A stretch of 8,593 nucleotides of DNA. Origin: an uncultured bacterium (GTDB lineage Bacteria > Cyanobacteriota > Vampirovibrionia > Gastranaerophilales > Gastranaerophilaceae). Below, in pieces: positions 1 to 5,404 of the stretch. The stretch spans positions 1 through 8,593 of the forward strand of contig USGC01000068.1 of the NCBI GenBank assembly GCA_900554095.1, read 5' to 3'. The first letter of the stretch is position 1; each line of letters opens with the position of its first letter. The position numbers and the translations under genes are program-made. The notes under the pieces are model-generated. The model was not told where the DNA came from, did no database searches, and saw nothing but the letters and a program-made list of their open reading frames with translations.

Positions 1-1427
1 CTGCAAGCAACCGAAAATCAGCACACAGTGTAGGATATCGTTCTGAAGCTTGTGCTCGTTTCGAGCGCGGTGTTGACATTGAAGCTGTTAAACCTGCTTT
101 AATGCGCGCAATTCAGTTGATGGTTGAACTTGCGGATGCTAAGGTTGAAGGCGTTGTCGAAGCCGGAAAAAATAAGCTTGAACCTATTGAAATTACATTG
201 CGTTATGCGCAAATAAAAAGGATTTTAGGCTGTGAAATTGCTCCGGAAAAATGCATTTCAATTCTTGAAAAGCTGGGTTTTCAAAAACTTGGCGGAAATG
301 ACAGTGCTGCTAAGTTTTTAGTACCTTCATTCCGTGCGTATGATGTTACACGCGAAATCGACTTAATTGAGGAAATTGCGCGTATCAATGGCTATGACAA
401 GATTACGCCGACACTTCCTAATAAAAACCAAACCCCGGTTATTTCTCTGGAAGAAAAAGTTTTGAAAAAAGTTAACAACCTGATGCTTTCTGCGGGCTTA
501 AACGAAATTCAAACAAGTTCTTTAATCGGAAAACCTCTACTAGACAGGTTTATGATTGAATATGATGATGAAAAAGCCGTTAAAGTCCAAAATTCGGCCA
601 GCGAAGACTACACTATGCTCCGCCAGTCAATGGCTGCAAGCGTCTTAAACTGTTTGAAATACAACTACGACAATGGCCAAAAAACATTCTGGGCATACGA
701 AATCGGCAAGATATATTTAATTGAAAATCAAGCTGATGAAAAGAATTCAGGAGTGAAAGAACGCACTATTCTTGCAGGTATTTTGACAGGTGAAGTCGAA
801 AATTCAAAATGGCAAGTGAAAGAACAAACTGATTTTTATACATTAAAAGGCATTCTTGAACAGCTTTTCAGTGAGTTGGGCGTGGAAAGACGGATTAAAT
901 ATGCGGCTTGCACAGATTATGAAGGCATTGCAAGCGATAGTCTCGTTCATCCATACAGAAGTGCTAAAATAGTTTTGATGGGTAAAAAGCCGGCAGTAAT
1001 AGGATATTTTGGACAAGTTCATCCGATTTTGAAAGACAAAATGAAATTAAATCAAGACGCGTTTATTTTTGAGCTTAACCTTGATGAAATCATTGCGGCA
1101 GTAAAGGAAACAATTCCAAGATATAAAAAGATTGCGCAATTCCCGGAAGTGCGCCGCGACTTAGCCTTTGTAATCAATCAGGACGTTACTTTCGACGATA
1201 TTCAAAAGGTAATTAAAGGTGCTGTACAACAGAACATCTTCAAAGGCAGTGAAGTTTTTGATGTTTATGAAGGTGAGCACATTGCTGACGGATACAAAAG
1301 CGTAGCATTCCGTATTAAAATGCAGGATGAAAGCGCAACTTTGACCGATGAAGTTATTGAAAAACAAATGAATTCAGTCCGCGATAAGCTTAGAAAAACT
1401 TACGCTGACATTTCATTCAGGGAGTAA
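1..1427 (+). CDS. pheT: Phenylalanyl-tRNA synthetase beta subunit, 3' part (5' end outside window)
   Basis: Beta chain of the alpha2-beta2 enzyme that charges tRNA-Phe in the cytoplasm. The reading frame is open from base 3 and gives 474 codons to the TAA at 1425-1427, so the ATG at 102 is internal and not the start. Seen in order: RSEACARFERGVD near residue 14, the signature at the end of the B3/B4 domain; a B5 domain ending in DLIEEIARINGYDKI; the B6/B7 catalytic-like core (KVNNLMLSAGLNEIQTSS, then LRQSMAASVLNCL); and the C-terminal FDX-ACB tRNA-binding domain (FPEVRRDLAFVI, then FDVYEG and YKSVAFRIKMQDESATLTDE). Bacterial PheT is about 800 residues, so about 40% is missing upstream; pheS would usually precede it. 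No frameshift or missing motif is seen. The family call is certain. Confidence 0.97.
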   Translation, partial: ASNRKSAHSVGYRSEACARFERGVDIEAVKPALMRAIQLMVELADAKVEGVVEAGKNKLEPIEITLRYAQIKRILGCEIAPEKCISILEKLGFQKLGGNDSAAKFLVPSFRAYDVTREIDLIEEIARINGYDKITPTLPNKNQTPVISLEEKVLKKVNNLMLSAGLNEIQTSSLIGKPLLDRFMIEYDDEKAVKVQNSASEDYTMLRQSMAASVLNCLKYNYDNGQKTFWAYEIGKIYLIENQADEKNSGVKERTILAGILTGEVENSKWQVKEQTDFYTLKGILEQLFSELGVERRIKYAACTDYEGIASDSLVHPYRSAKIVLMGKKPAVIGYFGQVHPILKDKMKLNQDAFIFELNLDEIIAAVKETIPRYKKIAQFPEVRRDLAFVINQDVTFDDIQKVIKGAVQQNIFKGSEVFDVYEGEHIADGYKSVAFRIKMQDESATLTDEVIEKQMNSVRDKLRKTYADISFRE

Positions 1428-1430
1428 ATT

Positions 1431-2078
1431 ATGATAAAAAAAATCCTGACAATTGTATTTTTGCTGATGCTTGCGCTGCCTGTTGCGGCAAAAGATGTTT
1501 TGCCTAAATACAGTACAGGGTTATATAAGACAACGTTCGGCGTCTATCAAATGCCAAAGCTGATTATGCTTTATAAAGAGCCGGACGAGAACGCGAAAGT
1601 TGAGATTACAATAAGTTGGACAGAAACGGCGCTTATGCCCGAAACCCTTTCTGTAAATGATGTTTTCACTGTTTTTATTCCGAATAAAGCGCTTGCGTTT
1701 ATGGAAGTATCAGATGAGACAGAAGATTGGGTTAAAGTAATTTATGACAGAAAAAACAATAAATCCGGCTGGTTCAAAAAGGATGATCCATACAAATTCT
1801 TGACGTGGGTGAATTTTTATAACACATACGGCCGCAAATACGGACTGTACGAGCTTGTGCAAGAGATGCCAAAAGTAGAATTGGACTTACATAGTGCCCC
1901 TGATGACGATTCACAGGTTGTAGCAAGACTTAACCATCCGGAATTCATAAAGCTAAACGTAATCCGCGGGAATTATGCGCTTGTCTCAGTAGTAGACCTG
2001 GATCGTCGGCCCAAAACGGGTTACATCCGCTGGCGGGGTGATGACGGCACAAAATACCTTTTCCCTGCGGTAAAATAG
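1431..2078 (+). CDS. Exported protein with two SH3b-like segments
   Basis: 215 residues, no family I can name. Residues 1-20 are a classical Sec signal peptide (KK, a hydrophobic core FLLMLALP, then VAA before Lys21), so the protein is probably periplasmic or envelope-bound; there is no lipobox Cys. Two stretches look like bacterial SH3 domains: residues 44-117 (LYKEPDENAKVE, then DWVKVIYD and GWFKKDD) and 150-203 (LDLHSAPDDDSQVVARL, then YALVSV and GYIRWR). The pattern 'short beta strand, x-x-P-x-x-x-S/A-x-V, WVKV, GW/GYI' fits SH3b domains, which often bind peptidoglycan or peptides. The start lies 3 bases after the pheT stop, and its ribosome site AGGGAG (1419-1424) is inside the end of pheT, so the two are probably co-translated. 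Export is well supported; the domain call is moderate and the function unknown. Confidence 0.8.
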   Translation: MIKKILTIVFLLMLALPVAAKDVLPKYSTGLYKTTFGVYQMPKLIMLYKEPDENAKVEITISWTETALMPETLSVNDVFTVFIPNKALAFMEVSDETEDWVKVIYDRKNNKSGWFKKDDPYKFLTWVNFYNTYGRKYGLYELVQEMPKVELDLHSAPDDDSQVVARLNHPEFIKLNVIRGNYALVSVVDLDRRPKTGYIRWRGDDGTKYLFPAVK

Positions 2079-2102
2079 TTTATCCCCGTATAAAGAAGAG
2101 GG

Positions 2103-2330
2103 TTAATCTTCAAAGATAAATAGCTTGTAAAGGTCAACTTTCAGTGCTTCAGCAATTAAACCAACTGTATCTACAGATGGTGAACTCTTTCCGCGTTCAA
2201 TATCACTAATTGCGGCGCGGCTGACATTAGCATATTCAGCAAGTTCTTCTTGAGTAAGGTTTCGCTTTATTCTTAAAACTTTTATGTTAATACCAACTTT
2301 AATTGATATTTTGTTTAGTTTACTCTTCAT
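2103..2330 (-). CDS. Small Xre-family helix-turn-helix repressor
   Basis: 75 residues, almost entirely one HTH_3/Cro-C1-type DNA-binding domain. Residues 18-72 carry the family pattern: RIKRNLTQEELAEYANVS (helices 1-2 and the turn), RAAISDIERGKSSPSVDT (recognition helix and the ERG-x-x-x-P-S signature), then the LIAEALKVDLYKLF closing helices. There is no partner domain, as in phage-type and antitoxin-type repressors. It faces an unknown 75-residue gene across a shared promoter region with a palindrome (2354-2366), so it probably represses itself and that neighbour. The ATG at 2330 has no Shine-Dalgarno sequence, and a perfect TATAAT box ends 10 bases before it, so the transcript may be nearly leaderless. 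No other in-frame Met exists. The family call is firm; the target is inferred. Confidence 0.93.
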   Translation of the reverse strand: MKSKLNKISIKVGINIKVLRIKRNLTQEELAEYANVSRAAISDIERGKSSPSVDTVGLIAEALKVDLYKLFIFED

Positions 2331-2340
2331 TATGTATTTT

Positions 2341-2379
2341 ATTATAGTCTATTGACAATTTTTGTCTATCGATTAAAAT
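2341..2379. promoter_or_regulatory. Interleaved divergent promoters with a palindromic operator candidate
   Basis: Plus strand: TTGACA (2352-2357), 16 bases, TAAAAT (2374-2379), serving the gene at 2417. Minus strand: TAGACA (2368-2363), 16 bases, TATAAT (2346-2341), serving the Xre gene. The two overlap, so a single bound repressor could block both. At the centre lies GACAA-TTT-TTGTC (2354-2366), a 13-base perfect dyad, plus a direct repeat GTCTAT(T/C)GA at 2347-2355 and 2364-2372. The boxes are seen in the sequence; their use and the binding of Xre are inferred. Confidence 0.6.
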
Positions 2380-2416
2380 ATACATGTTGTAGTCTTTAAT
2401 TGATATAGGGAGAGTT

Positions 2417-2644
2417 ATGGAAAAACAATTTAAAGAGTTAGAAGCTAAATTATTGGTTTTAAAAAATCTAGTAGAAATTGCATATAGCTATGTTAATCAA
2501 GCTCAAGACAGGTCTCGAGATTTTGCTGTTTTTTGTTCGATTTTTGAAGTTATAAAAAATAATACGGATAATATATGGGGAGATTATGTCAAAATCCATG
2601 ACCAATATACGAGTTGTCAGATTTTGCCTAATCTTAACAATTGA
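2417..2644 (+). CDS. Unknown 75-residue protein divergent from the Xre repressor
   Basis: I do not recognise this protein. It is soluble with no signal or membrane segment, mostly predicted helix (residues 1-30 with heptad-like Leu/Val spacing, then a helix about 38-62), and acidic to neutral. A strong ribosome site AGGGAGAG (2407-2414) precedes the ATG at 2417, and a good promoter lies upstream, so it is very likely expressed. Pairing with a divergent small Xre regulator is common for small regulatory or toxin-antitoxin-type modules, but nothing in the sequence proves a toxin role. The last seven codons and the TGA lie within the left copy of the 39-bp direct repeat bounding the accessory cassette. 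Its C-terminus (about ILPNLNN) may therefore have been created or replaced when that cassette arrived. Confidence 0.72.
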   Translation: MEKQFKELEAKLLVLKNLVEIAYSYVNQAQDRSRDFAVFCSIFEVIKNNTDNIWGDYVKIHDQYTSCQILPNLNN

Positions 2645-2662
2645 TAAAAACCTCTCGACAAT
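2624..2662 (+). repeat. Left copy of the 39-bp direct repeat bounding the accessory cassette
   Basis: Matches 4798-4836 at 38 of 39 positions: 27 identical bases, one C/A difference at 2651/4825, then 11 identical bases. Identity ends abruptly after ACAAT, with only scattered similarity beyond (TTGTACCAT against TTGTAGCAT). The left copy forms the 3' end of the 75-residue gene; the right copy forms the upstream region of rplI. Direct repeats at both edges of an accessory block suggest insertion or exchange by recombination. The two copies are seen; the mechanism is inferred. Confidence 0.9.
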
Positions 2663-2703
2663 TGACTTAGTTGTACCATTTCACAAAACGGCCAACATCT
2701 AGC

Positions 2704-2735
2704 GTCAAGCAAGCCTCGGTCTTGTAGATTAGCGC
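2704..2735 (-). pseudogene. Truncated second copy of the toxin-gene 3' tail
   Basis: These 32 bases match 3242-3273 with two differences and correspond to the codons for the motif ADLQDRGLLD of the 309-residue putative toxin. Similarity stops abruptly at 2703, so the last codons and stop of the original are lost. It lies directly downstream of the 152-residue membrane-protein gene, whose stop codon falls inside it (2729-2731). It is a recombination scar, not an expressed gene. Confidence 0.8.
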
Positions 2736-2800
2736 CTTAATTGGTGAATTTTCTCTTTGATAAGTTTTATAAACTGGTATCCGATCGAAAAAATAAAAAT
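2704..2800 (-). repeat. 3' edge of tandem unit 2 (matches 3242-3338)
   Basis: Toxin-tail remnant plus the last codons of the membrane gene, nearly identical to 3242-3338 at an offset of 538 bases. Similarity fades upstream of about 2800 as the coding middles diverge. With the 3128-3273 / 3690-3835 repeat it defines two tandem units of 538-562 bases. Confidence 0.8.
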
Positions 2801-3187
2801 CACAAAGAAATTACCTGAAAGAGATACGTATCTGTTGTATTCTTCCTTAGAATTTGAAAAGAAGGGTAGAAAACAAAGGCAAGTATCAAGCAAAAAACAA
2901 CCAATGAGGATAATTGCAGGTGTTGTCCACGTGTTAAAAATTTTTTTTATAAAGGGATTTTTTGTTTTTAAAATTCCAAACAAACTCATCCAAATTAATC
3001 CTATGACTTGTATAGGTTTTGTTGTTAAAATCATTATGACCCCCAAAACTCCACAAGTATAAAAGTCCGGATTACAAATTGGTGTATGCTGAAGAATTTC
3101 AATAGATATTGATAGAAACAGCAATAACCAACAAATAAAAAGGAATAACCCAGCATATAAGATTATTCCTTTTAAATCCTTATTCAT
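2729..3187 (-). CDS. Four-helix membrane protein, putative immunity protein (copy 2)
   Basis: 152 residues with four predicted transmembrane helices, about 8-30, 47-72, 89-110 and 122-141. Positive charge lies in the 73-86 loop (KTKNPFIKK) and in the C-terminal tail (KLIKEKIHQLRR), giving both ends in the cytoplasm and two loops outside. The first outer loop carries Cys38 and Cys45, which could form a disulfide. It is a paralogue of the next gene upstream (3267-3749): both ends are nearly identical, the middle is diverged. Its ATG follows a copy of the toxin tail and the same ribosome site (GAAGGA). Position behind a colicin M-like toxin gene and the four-helix layout recall the ImaM/PmiA immunity proteins of M-type pyocins. 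Immunity is inferred from context; a transporter or orphan membrane protein is possible. Confidence 0.75.
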   Translation of the reverse strand: MNKDLKGIILYAGLFLFICWLLLFLSISIEILQHTPICNPDFYTCGVLGVIMILTTKPIQVIGLIWMSLFGILKTKNPFIKKIFNTWTTPAIILIGCFLLDTCLCFLPFFSNSKEEYNRYVSLSGNFFVIFIFSIGYQFIKLIKEKIHQLRR

Positions 3188-3273
3188 AAAAAATCCTTCT
3201 TACTCTACTTTTTTATGAATGTAGTACATATTAAAGTAATTGTCAAGCAAGCCTCGGTCTTGTAGATCAGCGC
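3128..3273 (-). repeat. Repeat of 146 bp: toxin tail plus immunity-gene start (matches 3690-3835)
   Basis: Offset 562 bases. From 3161 to 3273 the 113 bases are identical to 3723-3835; from 3128 to 3160 there are two differences. The repeat spans, in minus-strand order, the last 24 codons of the toxin gene, its stop, the 12-base gap with the ribosome site, and the first roughly 20 codons of the membrane gene. Near identity shows a recent duplication or ongoing gene conversion. Confidence 0.93.
3200..3273 (-). pseudogene. Orphan copy of the last 24 codons of the putative toxin gene
   Basis: On the minus strand this encodes the same C-terminal residues as 3762-3835 (motif LQDRGLLDNYFNMYYIHKKV and stop), base for base. 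It has no start codon and no upstream toxin domain. It lies between the two membrane-protein genes, and the stop codon of the 160-residue gene (3267-3269) falls within its first bases. It is a remnant carried along with the duplicated immunity gene, or possibly a recombination anchor for swapping toxin tips. Confidence 0.88.
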
Positions 3274-3749
3274 TTTAATTGGTGAATTTTCTCTTTGATA
3301 AGCTTTATAAACTGGTATCCGATTGAAAAAATATAAATCACAAGGAAATTGCCGGAGAGGGCTAGAAAAATGTTATATGTTGGAATAAAAATTGATATAA
3401 ATTGTTTATCAATTAATTGAGCAAAAAGATTGACAGAAATATCAATGAAAAAGAATATCAAAAGAATTGCTAAAGGCACATCCCATGAGTTAAAGATTTT
3501 TACAATGAAAGGATTATGCGATTTAAGAATTCCGTAAAAACTTATACAGGTTAATCCTATAACTTGAAATAGTTTTGTTAATAATAATACATATATTTTT
3601 AATGATAAACAAATTTCTTTTTCATCAAAAGGACTACAAAGAGGTGTACATTCTAAAATCTGTACAGGGATTAATAATATAATATATAGCCAACAAATAA
3701 AAAGGAATAATCCAGCAAATAAGATTATTCCTTTTAAATCCTTATTCAT
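3267..3749 (-). CDS. Four-helix membrane protein, putative immunity protein (copy 1, next to the toxin gene)
   Basis: 160 residues, four predicted transmembrane helices (about 8-31, 50-74, 92-112 and 129-148), both ends cytoplasmic by positive charge (KSHNPFIVK near 77-84, and the Lys-rich C-terminus). The first outer loop holds Cys34, Cys38 and Cys47. The start is 12 bases after the stop of the 309-residue gene, with ribosome site GAAGGA, so toxin and membrane gene are almost certainly one transcript. That is the usual order for effector and immunity genes. Shared with copy 2: the N-terminus (MNKDLKGIIL), the QVIGL and NPFI-x-KIFN segments, and the last 30 or so residues. The stop codon lies at the edge of a toxin-tail repeat, so the gene's end was set by the duplication junction. 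The membrane topology is well supported; the immunity role is inference. Confidence 0.8.
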   Translation of the reverse strand: MNKDLKGIILFAGLFLFICWLYIILLIPVQILECTPLCSPFDEKEICLSLKIYVLLLTKLFQVIGLTCISFYGILKSHNPFIVKIFNSWDVPLAILLIFFFIDISVNLFAQLIDKQFISIFIPTYNIFLALSGNFLVIYIFSIGYQFIKLIKEKIHQLKR

Positions 3750-3835
3750 AAAAAATCCTTCTTACTCTACTTTTTTATGAATGTAGTACATATTAAAGTA
3801 ATTGTCAAGCAAGCCTCGGTCTTGTAGATCAGCGC
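3690..3835 (-). repeat. Parent copy of the 146-bp toxin-tail/immunity-start repeat
   Basis: Partner of 3128-3273. Here the repeat is in its functional setting: the end of the intact 309-residue gene, the 12-base gap and the start of the 160-residue membrane gene. Identity breaks at 3836, inside the toxin gene, where the duplicate instead runs into the end of the other membrane gene; both sides share GCGC at the junction. Confidence 0.92.
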
Positions 3836-4691
3836 CCCAATTGTTTGGAATATTGAAGGGATTTAAACCTTTACGTTTTGTAAAATCATAATAATCTAAA
3901 ATAATAGTATTAAAATAACCGTTATTATCAATATGAGGATTTACCAATGTAGCATGTTGTATTCCAATATAGTTGTCGGTATTAGCAAAGAAGCCAACTT
4001 GAGGTGTTTGAGGTGTTTTGAAGTGTACGACTGTATCATTACCAATGGTGCCGGCTTTAAGGGTTTGTTTGTTTTTTGCTATAAAATCGTTTATTGCCGG
4101 GGAAGTTTCAAGTTGTTTTGAGGCGTTTGAGTTGGCGTTGTAGATTATGCCTTTTGAGTTTTGTGGGATTTGGGCGCGGCTCATTGCGTAGTTAATATTC
4201 GGATCCTTCAGTTCCGCTCTGTTGTTAATTATTGTTGCATTTGGATCTTTCTTTGCGTTTTCAAAATCGTGGAGCGCATTCATTAAATTGTCGTGTGCAA
4301 TTGGGAATTGCTCGCCGATTTTGCCGGTATAGAGATTGTATTGAAGTTGTTCGTAATCAGTCATTCTATTTTCGTTAAGGTATATATTGTAATTAACCCC
4401 GCCTTTGAAAAGCCGATTATGCGTATCATCTGCTGTTTGCATCACCCCATGTCCGGGCCGTGAACGATAATACGCTCTGACTTTTGTTCCGTCATCGCGG
4501 GTGTAAGATTTAACATAAACTTCATCAGAGTTTGCAAGTTCGTGTTCTCGCGGTATGCCGAGGTTGTTCATTTGGTAATTGATAGCAGGTTCATTTTGTC
4601 TGAAATCTTTCGGGCTCATATTACCTATTTCTTCTGCGTAATAAATCTTGTCTGAGTTTGAAACTTTGTTAAAAAAATCTTTGATTGACAT
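3762..4691 (-). CDS. Putative colicin M-like toxin (polymorphic effector), 309 residues
   Basis: No signal peptide or membrane segment. Residues 58-79 contain YTRDDGTKVRAYYRSRP, a DGT-x-V-R type motif common in phage-like and effector proteins. The middle (about 120-235) is unassigned. The C-terminal tip has beta-rich ATLVNPHIDNNGYF (247-260), then D266-Y-Y268-D269-F270, then a helix with LQDRGLL (289-295) and a final strand (YYIHKK). This resembles the colicin M core, Asp226-x-Tyr228-Asp229-Phe, where the enzyme cuts lipid II. The His-Arg pair that follows in colicin M is not at the same spacing; Arg273 and Lys274 are nearby, so activity may differ. Ribosome site AAAGGA (4698-4703) supports the ATG. 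Two four-helix membrane genes follow, as for M-type pyocin immunity. The gene is certain, the toxin class moderate; the delivery route is unknown. Confidence 0.6.
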   Translation of the reverse strand: MSIKDFFNKVSNSDKIYYAEEIGNMSPKDFRQNEPAINYQMNNLGIPREHELANSDEVYVKSYTRDDGTKVRAYYRSRPGHGVMQTADDTHNRLFKGGVNYNIYLNENRMTDYEQLQYNLYTGKIGEQFPIAHDNLMNALHDFENAKKDPNATIINNRAELKDPNINYAMSRAQIPQNSKGIIYNANSNASKQLETSPAINDFIAKNKQTLKAGTIGNDTVVHFKTPQTPQVGFFANTDNYIGIQHATLVNPHIDNNGYFNTIILDYYDFTKRKGLNPFNIPNNWGADLQDRGLLDNYFNMYYIHKKVE

Positions 4692-4753
4692 ATTCTTTCC
4701 TTTCTGATTTGAATTACTTTTTTAATTGTTTACTATTTTTCATCGATCCGCAA

Positions 4754-4785
4754 GTCCGTAATTCTGTGTAAGTAAAATTACGGAC
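4754..4785. repeat. Perfect 10-bp inverted repeat upstream of the toxin gene
   Basis: GTCCGTAATT (4754-4763) and AATTACGGAC (4776-4785) pair perfectly around a 12-base loop. It sits 62 bases upstream of the toxin ATG and 12 bases before the right copy of the 39-bp direct repeat. No T-run follows on either strand, so a terminator is unlikely. An operator for the toxin gene or a recombination-site arm pair are both possible. Confidence 0.7.
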
Positions 4786-4797
4786 AAGACGAAATCA

Positions 4798-4836
4798 TTG
4801 CCTAATCTTAACAATTGATAAAAAACTCTCGACAAT
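4798..4836 (+). repeat. Right copy of the 39-bp direct repeat bounding the accessory cassette
   Basis: Partner of 2624-2662, one mismatch (4825). It reaches into the promoter region of rplI: its final bases hold the candidate -35 box. This makes the rplI side the likelier original setting, with the left copy as the duplicate, though the direction cannot be proved from one sequence. Confidence 0.9.
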
Positions 4837-4857
4837 CGGGTTTGTTTGTTGTAGCAT
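4829..4857 (+). promoter_or_regulatory. Candidate promoter of the rplI operon
   Basis: TCGACA (4829-4834), 17 bases, TAGCAT (4852-4857). The -35 box has one mismatch to consensus and the -10 box two. The next gene on the plus strand starts at 4900 and everything just upstream reads the other way, so a promoter is needed here. Moderate to low support from the boxes alone. Confidence 0.35.
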
Positions 4858-4899
4858 ATTTTTACTAGTGAAATGTAAATGCACAAAGGAGAATTTAAA

Positions 4900-5400
4900 A
4901 TGCAAGTTATATTGAAAAAAGATGTTCAAAACCTCGGCGAAGCAGGTGATATCGTTAATGTTAAAGACGGTTATGCAAGAAACTTCCTGCTTCCGCAAGA
5001 CGTAGCTGAATGCGCTACTGAAGGTGCTTTGAAAAATAGAGAACAAAATTTAGCTAGAATTAAAGCTAAACAAGAAAAGCTTCACAACGAAGCTTTGGAA
5101 AAATCTAAAAAACTTGAAGAATTCGGTACCCTTGAATTATCAGCAAAAGCCGGTGAATCAGGTAAATTATTCGGTACTATTACTACTAAAAAATTAACTG
5201 AAGAACTTCAAGCAAAATCAGGTATAGAAGTTGATAGAAAAACAGTTACGCTTAACGCTCCTATCAACAAAATCGGTGAGTATACTATGCTTATTAAATT
5301 GACTTCAAAAGTTAAATGCGAAGTTCCTGTTAAAGTTAGCGCTTCTGAAGTTGTTAAAGAATCAGTTGTTGAAGAAGAAGAAACTTCAACTGAGGAGTAG
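4900..5400 (+). CDS. rplI: 50S ribosomal protein L9
   Basis: 166 residues. It binds 23S rRNA near the base of the L1 stalk and helps hold the reading frame. The N-terminal domain MQVILKKDVQNLGEAGDIVNVKDGYARNFLLP is the family signature (GxxG, then VKxGYARN and a Leu-x-Pro). A long charged connecting helix follows (about 41-75), then the C-terminal domain (SGKLFGTITTK near 87-97). The tail after residue 150 is an acidic extension rich in Glu, longer than in many L9 proteins. The start is the ATG at 4900, matching the family N-terminus, with AAAGGAG at 4885-4891; the in-frame ATG at 4879 lies upstream of that site and is rejected. It heads a four-gene operon whose next start uses a ribosome site inside the end of this gene. 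Confidence 0.98.
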   Translation: MQVILKKDVQNLGEAGDIVNVKDGYARNFLLPQDVAECATEGALKNREQNLARIKAKQEKLHNEALEKSKKLEEFGTLELSAKAGESGKLFGTITTKKLTEELQAKSGIEVDRKTVTLNAPINKIGEYTMLIKLTSKVKCEVPVKVSASEVVKESVVEEEETSTEE

Positions 5401-5404
5401 CCAA

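Noticed and set aside
102..104. ATG at 102 as the start of pheT
   Set aside because: The frame is open to base 3 and the upstream residues (RSEACARFERGVD) are a conserved PheT motif, so the gene begins outside the window.
2079..2102. Possible terminator between the SH3b-like gene and the Xre gene
   Set aside because: Only very short stems (CCC/GGG, GAAGA/TCTTC) and no T-run; not convincing.
2757..3062. 101-residue plus-strand reading frame opposite the membrane gene
   Set aside because: No ribosome site or recognisable domain; it is antisense to a well-formed membrane protein with its own ribosome site and a paralogue.
2704..3835. CRISPR-like or dispersed repeat array
   Set aside because: The repeats are long, few, contain coding sequence and are explained by tandem duplication of toxin tail and immunity gene.
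4754..4785. Inverted repeat as a rho-independent terminator
   Set aside because: No T-run follows the stem on either strand and the stem is only moderately GC-rich.
4879..4899. Upstream ATG as the rplI start
   Set aside because: It would add seven residues before the conserved L9 N-terminus and place the strong ribosome site inside the coding region.
5351..5404. Longer N-terminus for the UROD/MetE-like gene starting inside rplI
   Set aside because: The extra residues are a Lys/Gln-rich frame shadow of the rplI acidic tail; TTG 5405 has the better ribosome site spacing.
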